From CAZYTO01 sp964650405 (GTDB taxonomy: Bacteria > Acidobacteriota > Thermoanaerobaculia > Gp7-AA8), in the NCBI GenBank assembly GCA_964650405.1, contig CAZYTO010000160.1:1-13131 (forward strand): DNA of 13,131 nucleotides, given 5' to 3'. The stretch's first letter is position 1; every line of letters starts with the position of its first letter. The position numbers were made by a program, and so were the translations under genes. A model generated the notes under the pieces. It saw only the letters and a list, made by a program, of their open reading frames with translations, was not told the origin of the DNA and did not search any database. This document shows positions 1 to 5,837 of this stretch, piece by piece.

Positions 1-1
1 C

Positions 2-17
2 CATCACACCCTCCCTT
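2..17 (-). promoter_or_regulatory. Possible ribosome binding site and start codon of a divergent gene leaving the left edge
   Basis: Read on the minus strand, AAGGGAGG (10-17) is followed by five bases and an ATG (4-2), with one more base before the edge. This is a good Shine-Dalgarno and start arrangement, so a gene divergent from hbd may begin here. Only the start codon would be inside the window, so nothing can be said about its product. A chance match is quite possible in purine-rich sequence. Confidence 0.3.
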
Positions 18-61
18 CGGTCCGGTCAATGATCGCTTAACTGAAGGCCATTGGGTTTAGC

Positions 62-189
62 ATTCGCTTATTCGCTTATTCGCTTATTCGCTGGTCGCTT
101 ATTCGCGGAACGCACGACCAGCGACCAACGACCCGCGAATAAACGACCCGCGAATCAGCGAACCGCGAATAAGCGACTAAGCGAATAAA
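62..189. repeat. Inverted array of short degenerate words upstream of hbd (array A)
   Basis: The left arm starts with tandem copies of TTATTCGC (62-92) and continues as GGTCGCTTATTCGCGG. The right arm (114-189) is built from the complementary words GCGAATAA, GCGAC and CCGCGAA. Bases 94-108 are perfectly complementary to 163-177 (15 bp). The stem extends through 84-92 pairing with 180-188, with a small bulge. The array fills almost the whole gap before hbd and ends about ten bases before its start codon. A transcript across it would fold into a long hairpin. It shares the words GACCAGCG and ACCAACGACC with the arrays at 1786-1930 and 7461-7580. I see no terminal repeats or target duplication around it. 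Bases 1-61 hold no other recognisable signal beyond the possible divergent start. Confidence 0.8.
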
Positions 190-198
190 GAGGTATCC

Positions 199-1056
199 AT
201 GATCCGGCAGATCGCGGTGATCGGCAGCGGCACGATGGGGCGCGGGATCGCGTACCTGTCGGCCGTGGCGGGATATGACACGGTCCTGCACGATGTCGAA
301 CAGGCTGCGCTCGATGCGGCGCAGGCGTCGATCGCATCGACACTGCGCAAGGGTGTGGAGCGGGGCAAACTCGACGACAGGGCCGCACAGGCAGCGCTGG
401 GGCGGGTGAATCTCGTGGCCGATCTCGAGGCGGCCACGGGCGGCTCGGATCTCATCATCGAAGCGGTGCCGGAGAGCTTCGAGCTGAAGCAGAGTCTCTT
501 CGCCCAGGCGGACCTCTTCTGCGGTCCGGAGACGATCCTGGCCTCGAATACGTCCTCGATCTCGATCACGAAGCTCGCCGGATGCGTGGAACGGCGCGAC
601 CGTTTCATCGGCATGCACTTTTTCAATCCGCCGCACGTCATGAAGCTGATCGAGATCGTGCGCGGGGAGCGGACGTCCGAGGCGACGGTGGGGGAAGTGC
701 GGGCAGTGGCGGAGGCGATGGGGAAGGAGCCGATCGTGGTCCGCGACTCACCCGGCTTCGCCACGTCACGCCTCGGTGTGGCCATTGGGCTGGAAGCCAT
801 CCGCATGCTCGAGGAGGGTGTCGCCACGGCTGCCGACATCGACCGGGCCATGGAGCTCGGCTACAACCATCCGATGGGCCCTCTCCGCCTGACGGACCTC
901 GTCGGACTCGACGTGCGGCTGGGCATCGCGGAGTACCTCGCCGCGACGCTGGGGCCGCGCTTCGAGCCGCCGCAGCTCCTCCGCACGATGGTGAGCGAAG
1001 GGAAGCTCGGCAAGAAGGCGGGGGCGGGTTTCTACGAGTGGCGCGAGGGGGCGTAA
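199..1056 (+). CDS. hbd: 3-hydroxybutyryl-CoA / 3-hydroxyacyl-CoA dehydrogenase
   Basis: This 285-residue single-domain enzyme matches the usual Hbd/PaaH length of about 280-290. It should oxidise (S)-3-hydroxyacyl-CoA to 3-ketoacyl-CoA with NAD(P), or run in reverse, in cytoplasmic beta-oxidation or butanoate metabolism. The N-terminal Rossmann fold shows GSGTMGRGIA (9-18) and the acidic HD at 31-32 ending the second strand. The substrate and catalytic region has SNTSS (116-120), GMHFFNPP with His140, and Glu152. The C-terminal helical domain carries the family signatures GYNHPMGPLRLTDLVGLD and KLGKKAGAGFYEW. The position usually Asn in DSPGFxxNR reads Ser190 here (DSPGFATSR), a variant I believe occurs in one subgroup of this family. 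The start is ATG 199 with AAGAGG about five bases upstream. The leader is the inverted array. The next gene starts seven bases after the stop, so they are probably co-transcribed. Confidence 0.93.
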   Translation: MIRQIAVIGSGTMGRGIAYLSAVAGYDTVLHDVEQAALDAAQASIASTLRKGVERGKLDDRAAQAALGRVNLVADLEAATGGSDLIIEAVPESFELKQSLFAQADLFCGPETILASNTSSISITKLAGCVERRDRFIGMHFFNPPHVMKLIEIVRGERTSEATVGEVRAVAEAMGKEPIVVRDSPGFATSRLGVAIGLEAIRMLEEGVATAADIDRAMELGYNHPMGPLRLTDLVGLDVRLGIAEYLAATLGPRFEPPQLLRTMVSEGKLGKKAGAGFYEWREGA

Positions 1057-1062
1057 CGGAGC

Positions 1063-1797
1063 GTGAAGGAGCTGAAGGAAGCCTACGGCGCGTTCGCCTG
1101 GGCATACGACGACGCGCTCGGCAAGCGCTTCTTCCGCGCCGCGCGCAAGCTCCTCACACCGCTCCTGGCCACGCCGGCGCGGGAGAAGACGCACCTCGAT
1201 CTAGCCTGCGGCACGGCGTTGGCGGTGGAGCTCTTCACGCAGAAGGGCTACCGGTCCGTCGGGATCGACGCCTCGCTGCCGATGCTGCTCGCCGGGCGCC
1301 GCCGGGCACGCCGGCTCGCTTCGGGCGACTTTCGCGCCCTGCCGCTCCGCGGCACGTTCGCCCGCATCACCTGCCTCTACGACAGTCTCAACCACATCCA
1401 TGAGCGTGAGGAGCTGGTGGCGGTCTTCCGCGAAGTGCGGCGCCTCATGGACGGCCACTCGATCTTCCTCTTCGACATGAACCATCCGGAGATCTACCCG
1501 GCCATCTGGGGGATGAAAGAGCCGTTCATCGAGAGCGGCCCGTCGTTTCACCTCGAGATCGCCACGAGGTACTCCCGGCCGGAGAAGCGCGGCCATGCCC
1601 TCGTGACGGGCTGGGCGACGCTGCCGAGCGGCGAGAGGGCGAAGATTCACGAAACGCACGAACAGCGCGCCTGGTCGCGCCGTGAGATCACGGGAGCGCT
1701 CCGCGAAGCGGGCCTCGCGGCTCTCTCGGTCGGCGACTTCGATCCGTTCTCCGAGGGGCGAGTGGTGAAGCTGGTGTTCACGTGCGCTGGTCGCTGA
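1063..1797 (+). CDS. Class I SAM-dependent methyltransferase, substrate unknown
   Basis: A 244-residue cytoplasmic protein with the seven-strand methyltransferase fold. Motif I is HLDLACGTALAVELF (44-58). The acidic end of strand 2 is GIDAS with Asp69, and a later strand reads FLFDMNHPEIY. The N-terminal YGAFAWAYDDALGKRFF is typical of small-molecule or sugar methyltransferases that begin Y..FA..YD. The substrate cannot be told from sequence. The GTG start at 1063 lies seven bases after the hbd stop, with GGAG at 1058-1061 unusually close to it. The frame has no better start, and the first residues already match the family. The last codons and the stop lie inside the left arm of array B, so the repeat reaches into the 3' end of the gene. 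Translational coupling to hbd is likely. Confidence 0.85.
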   Translation: MKELKEAYGAFAWAYDDALGKRFFRAARKLLTPLLATPAREKTHLDLACGTALAVELFTQKGYRSVGIDASLPMLLAGRRRARRLASGDFRALPLRGTFARITCLYDSLNHIHEREELVAVFREVRRLMDGHSIFLFDMNHPEIYPAIWGMKEPFIESGPSFHLEIATRYSRPEKRGHALVTGWATLPSGERAKIHETHEQRAWSRREITGALREAGLAALSVGDFDPFSEGRVVKLVFTCAGR

Positions 1798-1930
1798 TCG
1801 CTGGTAGCTGGTCGCTGATCGCTGCTTGCTGACCGCTGCTTGCAGGGTCATTCCCGTACTCCGTAGTCGGCGGCTGTATTGACCAGCGAACAGCGGCCAG
1901 CGAGCAGCGATCAGCGAACGATCAACGGAC
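1786..1930. repeat. Inverted array of short degenerate words between the methyltransferase and tyrS (array B)
   Basis: The left arm (1786-1849) is made of GCTGGTCGCTGATCGCTG-type words, and the right arm (1881-1930) of the complementary CCAGCGA, ACAGCGG and GATCAGCGA words. Bases 1812-1826 pair perfectly with 1903-1917 (15 bp), and the stem continues to 1849 with 1881, mostly through matches or G-U pairs. The loop is about 30 bases. It has the same architecture and part of the same vocabulary as arrays A and C. It may act as a terminator or RNA-stability hairpin for the upstream pair of genes, although no U-tract follows. Bases 1931-2000 show nothing recognisable. Confidence 0.8.
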
Positions 1931-2004
1931 AACCCTGCCTGGCTTTGATCCTTCGCTCCCGCCCGACCAACCGCCCACGCTCAGGATGAACTTCGAAACG
2001 AAGC

Positions 2005-2010
2005 TACAAT
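2005..2010 (+). promoter_or_regulatory. Candidate -10 element for leaderless tyrS transcription
   Basis: TACAAT ends exactly eight bases before the ATG at 2019. No Shine-Dalgarno lies in the intervening CCGCGCCC. The transcript start predicted from this hexamer falls at or next to the start codon. No convincing -35 hexamer is seen 16-18 bases upstream. The aminotransferase gene at 4607 has the same geometry. Confidence 0.5.
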
Positions 2011-2018
2011 CCGCGCCC

Positions 2019-3224
2019 ATGACTCTCGACGAACAGTTGGCGTTCTTGGCCAAGGGCACGGTCGATCTGATCGAGAAGAACGATCTCAGGGCGAAGCTGC
2101 AGCGGGGCAAGCCGCTGACGGTGAAGGTGGGGTTCGATCCGACGGCGCCGGACATCCACCTTGGCCACACGGTGGTGATGCGCAAGATGCGTCACTTCCA
2201 GCAGCTCGGCCACCGGGTGATCTTCCTCATTGGGGACTTCACGGGAATGATCGGCGACCCGGCCGGCAAGAAGGCCACGCGGCCGCCGCTGACGAGAGAA
2301 CAGATCCTGCAGAATGCGGAGACCTACAAGCAGCAGGTCTTCAAGATCCTCGACCCGGTGGCGACAGAGGTGCGGTTCAATTCCGAGTGGCTCAGCGCCC
2401 TCGGGGCGGAGGGGATGGTGCGCCTTGCGGCCAAGTACACGCTGGCGCGCATCCTCGAGCGCGACGATTTCCGCAAGCGCTTCGAGGCGCACCAGCCCAT
2501 CGCCGTGCACGAGCTGCTGTACCCGCTGGCGCAGGGCTACGACTCGGTGGCCCTCGACTGCGACGTCGAAATGGGCGGAACCGATCAGCTCTTCAACCTC
2601 CTCGTAGGTCGCGATCTCATGCGCGAGTACGGCCAGGAGCCGCAGGTGGTCATCACCATGCCGTTGCTGGAGGGGCTCGACGGCGTCGAGAAGATGTCGA
2701 AGTCGCTGGGCAACTACATCGGCATCAACGAGCCGGCAGGGGAGATCTTCGGCAAGGTGATGTCGATCTCCGACGCCCTGATGTGGAAGTACTACCTCCT
2801 CTGCACGGACCTGACGCCGCAGCAGATCGAGGAGAAGCGCCGGTCCGTGAAGAGCGGAGCGCTGCACCCGATGGAAGCGAAGCGTGAGCTGGCCAAGTCG
2901 ATCATCCGCGACTTTCACGACGCGGAAGCGGCCGAGACCGCCGAGGCGGAGTTCCGGCGCGTCTTCAGCGAGAAACAGGTCCCCGAGGACATCGAAGAGA
3001 TCCCTCTCCCTGCCTCGCCGGAGGCGCAGTTGCTGAGCAAGGTGATCGTTGCGGCGAAGCTGGCGGACTCCAACAAGGATGCGCAGCGCCTCATCGCCCA
3101 AGGTGGCGTGCTCGTCGACGACGTCAAAGCGGAGGGCATCAAGCAGACGCTCGTCGCAGAGGCGGGGAAGAGCTATGTGGTGAAGGTGGGCAAGCGGCGC
3201 TTCGCGCGGATCCGGTTCGCATGA
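2019..3224 (+). CDS. tyrS: Tyrosyl-tRNA synthetase (TyrS type 2 subfamily)
   Basis: It charges tRNA-Tyr with tyrosine in the cytoplasm. The 401-residue product has the class I signatures: HIGH-type PTAPDIHLGH (41-50), the tyrosine and ATP site region GDFTGMIGDP (72-81), VEMGGTDQLFNLLVGRDL (183-200) and the KMSKS loop EKMSKSLGNYIG (224-235). The C-terminal ~65 residues form an S4-like RNA-binding domain, with AQRLIAQGGVLVDD and a KVGKRRFARIRF end. Length and the exact KMSKS motif fit the type 2 TyrS group rather than the E. coli type. An in-frame ATG at 1986 would add 11 residues (MNFETKLQSAP). I prefer 2019, because the upstream ATG lacks a ribosome site, the extension looks non-homologous, and the -10-like TACAAT lies between the two starts. 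It is monocistronic, with a hairpin right after the stop. Confidence 0.95.
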   Translation: MTLDEQLAFLAKGTVDLIEKNDLRAKLQRGKPLTVKVGFDPTAPDIHLGHTVVMRKMRHFQQLGHRVIFLIGDFTGMIGDPAGKKATRPPLTREQILQNAETYKQQVFKILDPVATEVRFNSEWLSALGAEGMVRLAAKYTLARILERDDFRKRFEAHQPIAVHELLYPLAQGYDSVALDCDVEMGGTDQLFNLLVGRDLMREYGQEPQVVITMPLLEGLDGVEKMSKSLGNYIGINEPAGEIFGKVMSISDALMWKYYLLCTDLTPQQIEEKRRSVKSGALHPMEAKRELAKSIIRDFHDAEAAETAEAEFRRVFSEKQVPEDIEEIPLPASPEAQLLSKVIVAAKLADSNKDAQRLIAQGGVLVDDVKAEGIKQTLVAEAGKSYVVKVGKRRFARIRFA

Positions 3225-3228
3225 CAAA

Positions 3229-3259
3229 GGAGGACAGACCCCCGAGGGGCCTGTCCTCC
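3229..3259. terminator. Hairpin terminator-like structure after tyrS
   Basis: GGAGGACAG (3229-3237) pairs perfectly with CTGTCCTCC (3251-3259). After one A/C mismatch, CCCC (3239-3242) pairs with GGGG (3246-3249) across a three-base CGA loop. It starts five bases after the tyrS stop and lies between convergent genes, so it could serve both strands. There is no T-tract on either side, so intrinsic termination is not certain. An RNA 3'-end stabiliser or an interspersed palindrome is also possible. Confidence 0.6.
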
Positions 3260-3273
3260 ACCGGAAACGCAGA

Positions 3274-3294
3274 GGGCAGCCGCGAAGGCTGTCC
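3274..3294. terminator. Second hairpin between convergent tyrS and the exported-protein gene
   Basis: GGGCAGCC (3274-3281) pairs with GGCTGTCC (3287-3294) across the five-base loop GCGAA, with one G-U pair. It lies 12 bases before the 3' end of the minus-strand gene and so would be the first hairpin in that transcript. No T-tract is present. It shares the ACAG/CTGTCC word with the hairpin at 3229-3259. Confidence 0.45.
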
Positions 3295-3306
3295 CCACTC
3301 ACCCTC

Positions 3307-4377
3307 CTAGAGGAAGTTGACCTTGATGGTCAGGATGACCGACTCACCGCCGGACGTGGCCTTGACTTGAAGCGTGCCGGTTGTGCCCTTGCGGTTGGCT
3401 CCCGGGGCCCACTCGATCGTGCCGTTGTCATCGACGAGCGTGACGTCCGGATCGCTGCCCAGGATCTGGAAGCTGACCTTGGCGCCGTTCGGGCCGCGGG
3501 CCACGACGCGGAAGAAGTTCGGGAAGAGCGAAGTGGCGATGTCGATCGGCTGATCCGTCACGCCGTCGTGGTTGGCGTCGGGATACTCGATGACGCCGTC
3601 TTCATTGCGATCGATGCCGATGAACTGGATGTTCGGGATGCGCCTGGCGTCGATGCCGCGGACGAAGGACGGGTCGCCGCTCTCGTTCTCGATGGCGCTG
3701 CCGTAGGCGATGCCGGTGCCGCTCTTGAACACGACGTCGACGTTGTCGAGGTTCTTGGCGTCGCTGTTGAAGAGGGTCTGGACGCCGCCGTTGTACTGGA
3801 TCTGCTGGCCGGCCGTGTACGTCGTATCGACCGTGGCCGCGGTGCTGCCGTCGGCACGATGGAGAACCCATTCCACCGAGGCGTCGGTGGCGGCGTAGAT
3901 GCCGAAGTTGAAGCGCTGGTTCACCACGTTGGCCGGTCCCAGGAGAATGTTCTCCCCCGCGGCGGCCAGAGTGGCGACGTCGACGGCCGGGATGTCCTGG
4001 CCGAAGCGGCCGGTGGACGATTCGTTGTACGTCCGGGAGATGACGGCCAGCTTCGAGGGATCGGCGGTGACGATCTCGATCGCGCCGGTTGCCGAGGCCA
4101 GGCCGAAGCGCGTGGCCACGATGTCGTCTTCCGCGACCGTGGCGTGCGCCGGAATGGTGACGGCTGACGACGCGCCGGCGCCGTTGCGGTCGTGGAACAC
4201 CAGGGAAGCGTCGACCGAATCGGCCGAAAGATTGGAGATCGTGACTTCGCTCTTCCAATGGCTGCTGTTGGCGCCGGGGCCGGTGCCGGCCGCAGGGATG
4301 ACGAGGCTGCCCGCGGAAGCGCTCAGCGGTAGCGCAAGAGCCACGAGCGAGGCGGGAATGAAGTGTTTCAGGGTCAT
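3307..4377 (-). CDS. Exported protein with two DxNxDG calcium-type loops and an Ig-like C-terminus, function unknown
   Basis: A 356-residue protein with a clear signal peptide (MTLKHFIPASLVALALPLSASA) and a predicted signal peptidase I cut after residue 22. Next comes a beta-rich region of the kind seen in many Acidobacteriota exported proteins: IPAAGTG..SSHWKSEVTISNLS (27-52) and SLVFHDRNG (58-66). Two DxNxDG loops follow at 256-261 and 267-272, resembling EF-hand or thrombospondin type 3 calcium sites. Residues 292-356 look like an Ig- or cadherin-like strand domain (GTIEWAPG, TLQVKATSGGESVILTIKV). No catalytic motif is visible. A surface, adhesive or structural role is inferred only. The start is set by a strong AAGGAG about seven bases upstream and by the signal peptide. 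The frame stays open upstream to 4713, but that part lacks protein-like sequence. It is transcribed divergently from the sugar cluster. Confidence 0.85.
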   Translation of the reverse strand: MTLKHFIPASLVALALPLSASAGSLVIPAAGTGPGANSSHWKSEVTISNLSADSVDASLVFHDRNGAGASSAVTIPAHATVAEDDIVATRFGLASATGAIEIVTADPSKLAVISRTYNESSTGRFGQDIPAVDVATLAAAGENILLGPANVVNQRFNFGIYAATDASVEWVLHRADGSTAATVDTTYTAGQQIQYNGGVQTLFNSDAKNLDNVDVVFKSGTGIAYGSAIENESGDPSFVRGIDARRIPNIQFIGIDRNEDGVIEYPDANHDGVTDQPIDIATSLFPNFFRVVARGPNGAKVSFQILGSDPDVTLVDDNGTIEWAPGANRKGTTGTLQVKATSGGESVILTIKVNFL

Positions 4378-4433
4378 GACAGGTCTCCTTCGTATGTAGT
4401 GCGGGGCGTTGGTGCCTGCCGCAGGTTCGGCGG

Positions 4434-4463
4434 TAGATACGAAGGGATTGAAATGAGTGTCTA
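4434..4463 (-). promoter_or_regulatory. Weak candidate promoter for the exported-protein gene
   Basis: On the minus strand TAGACA (4463-4458) matches five of six bases of TTGACA. It is followed after 18 bases by TATCTA (4439-4434), a poor -10. A start near 4427 would give a leader of about 50 bases containing the AAGGAG ribosome site. The rest of the 229-base divergent gap (4378-4606) is locally AT-rich around 4460-4495 and holds a perfect 10-bp palindrome ATGCGCGCAT (4476-4485), which could be an operator or chance. Confidence 0.25.
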
Positions 4464-4592
4464 GAAATTTATGCGATGCGCGCATATTAATGTGTGATGA
4501 AAAGCACGCACACGAATAGCGTATCGCACGGCGGTGGACGACTGTTGATACGGACGAATGGCCCGAAGCGTCCAAGGACGGGCCGGCTTGTG

Positions 4593-4598
4593 TATAGT
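4593..4598 (+). promoter_or_regulatory. Candidate -10 element for leaderless transcription of the aminotransferase gene
   Basis: TATAGT ends eight bases before the ATG at 4607. The spacer GCGCCGCC has no Shine-Dalgarno complementarity. The expected transcript start is therefore at the start codon. No clear -35 hexamer is found at 16-18 bases. Spacing is identical to the tyrS case. This may be the promoter of the whole sugar-precursor cluster. Confidence 0.5.
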
Positions 4599-4606
4599 GC
4601 GCCGCC

Positions 4607-5731
4607 ATGGCCGTCCCTCTGCTCGATCTCAAGCTCCAGTACGCCACGCTTCGCGATGAAGTCCTGCGCGTCACCGACGAGGTGTACTCGTCGCAGATGT
4701 TCATCCTCGGCAAGCGCGTCGACGCGTTCGAAGCCGATTTCGCCGGTTACTGCCGGACCCGCCACGCGGTGGGCGTCTCGTCGGGCACGGATGCGCTGCT
4801 CATCGCCCTGATGGTGCTCGGCGTGGGACCGGGCGACGAAGTGATCGTTCCCGCCTACAGCTTCTTCGCCACGGCGGGCGTGGTAGACCGCCTGGGCGCG
4901 ACGCCGGTCTTCGTCGACATCACGCTCGACGATTTCAACATCGATATCACGCAGATCGAGGCCCGCATCACGCCGCGCACGAAGGCGATCATCCCCGTCG
5001 ACCTGTACGGCCAGTGTGCGGACCTGGATGCCGTCAACGCCATCGCCCGGAAGCACAACATCCCGGTCGTGGAAGACGCGGCCCAGGCCATCGGCGCGGA
5101 ATACCACGGCCGGCGCGCCGGCGAGCTGGCGACCATCGGCGCGTTCTCGTTCTTTCCGTCGAAGAACCTCGGCGCGTTCGGCGACGCCGGCGCGGTGACC
5201 TGTGACGACGACGCGCTCTACGAAAAACTGATCGACTTTCGCATGCACGGCATGCGTCCCAAGTACTACCACCGCTACGTGGGTGGGAACTTCCGCATCG
5301 ACGCGCTGCAGGCGGCGATCCTGCACGTCAAGCTTCCGCACCTCGAAGCTTGGCACGAGGGCCGCCGAAGGAACGCCGGGATCTATCGCGAGCTGTTCGC
5401 AGCGAGCGGACTGGGCGGCAGGGTGGTCCTGCCGCGCGAGCTGGAAGGCCGCCGGCACATCTACAACCAGTTTGTCCTGCTCTTCCCCGAGGGAGGTGAA
5501 ACGCGCGATCGCGTCATGGCCCACCTCAAGTCGGTGGGCATCGGCTGCGAGGTCTACTACCCGCTGACGCTTCCTCAGCAGGAGTGCTTCCGCAACGTCC
5601 CGACGGCGCGCGAGCCGTTTCCCCGCTCTGATGCCGCCGCGCTGCAGTCTCTGGCTATCCCCATCTACCCGGAGCTCACGCAGAGCCAGCTCGAGGAGGT
5701 CGTTTCGGCGATCAAGGATGCGCTTTCGTGA
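4607..5731 (+). CDS. DegT/DnrJ/EryC1/StrS family PLP-dependent sugar aminotransferase
   Basis: A 374-residue cytoplasmic enzyme, the normal length for nucleotide-sugar aminotransferases that move an amino group from glutamate to a keto-sugar nucleotide. It begins with the typical VPLLDL and ends with a C-terminal beta/alpha domain. PLP-site motifs are SSGTDALLIAL (58-68), VEDAAQAIGA with Asp157, and FSFFPSKNLGAFGDAG with Lys186 as the predicted Schiff-base lysine. GGNFRIDALQAAIL (226-239) is the family signature near the substrate site. WbpE-like enzymes (UDP-3-keto-GlcNAcA) would fit the UDP-N-acetylhexosamine dehydrogenase further on, but dTDP- or UDP-3-keto-sugar transaminases are equally possible, and no WbpB- or WbpD-type partner is in the window. 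It is first in the plus-strand cluster, 106 bases before the rhomboid gene. That gap holds no recognisable signal beyond a repeated GGCATG word. Confidence 0.9.
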   Translation: MAVPLLDLKLQYATLRDEVLRVTDEVYSSQMFILGKRVDAFEADFAGYCRTRHAVGVSSGTDALLIALMVLGVGPGDEVIVPAYSFFATAGVVDRLGATPVFVDITLDDFNIDITQIEARITPRTKAIIPVDLYGQCADLDAVNAIARKHNIPVVEDAAQAIGAEYHGRRAGELATIGAFSFFPSKNLGAFGDAGAVTCDDDALYEKLIDFRMHGMRPKYYHRYVGGNFRIDALQAAILHVKLPHLEAWHEGRRRNAGIYRELFAASGLGGRVVLPRELEGRRHIYNQFVLLFPEGGETRDRVMAHLKSVGIGCEVYYPLTLPQQECFRNVPTAREPFPRSDAAALQSLAIPIYPELTQSQLEEVVSAIKDALS

Positions 5732-5837
5732 GACGGCAGATGCCTGCGGAATTCGTTGTCCGGTGAGCTCAGGCATGAAGCATGAGTAAACGAGGCATGC
5801 CCTCTCCGCACTCGAGATTCAGCACCAACCGGCCGCC

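Noticed and set aside
62..189. CRISPR-like array
   Set aside because: Units are 8-10 bp, adjacent and mirrored, with no unique spacers of 25-40 bp and no cas genes nearby.
582..1403. Alternative-frame ORF spanning hbd and the methyltransferase gene
   Set aside because: The translation is Arg/Ala/Gly-rich with no motifs and conflicts with two well-supported genes.
2004..3302. Long antisense open frame opposite tyrS, and similar long antisense frames at about 4487-5776, 7248-8624 and 9790-11148
   Set aside because: They are mirror frames of strongly recognised plus-strand genes in GC-rich DNA. Their translations are Arg/His/Val-rich with no domain motifs.
4476..4485. Palindrome ATGCGCGCAT as a repressor operator
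   Set aside because: Ten self-complementary bases are easily found by chance, and no regulator gene is in the window, so it is only mentioned with the divergent promoter region.
4378..4713. Longer start for the exported protein, upstream of 4377
   Set aside because: The extension has no homologous or protein-like character and would bury the signal peptide. A strong AAGGAG precedes ATG 4377.
5775..5789. Tiny ORF (MKHE) upstream of the rhomboid gene as a leader peptide
   Set aside because: Four codons, no ribosome site and no attenuator-like hairpins follow, so it is indistinguishable from chance.
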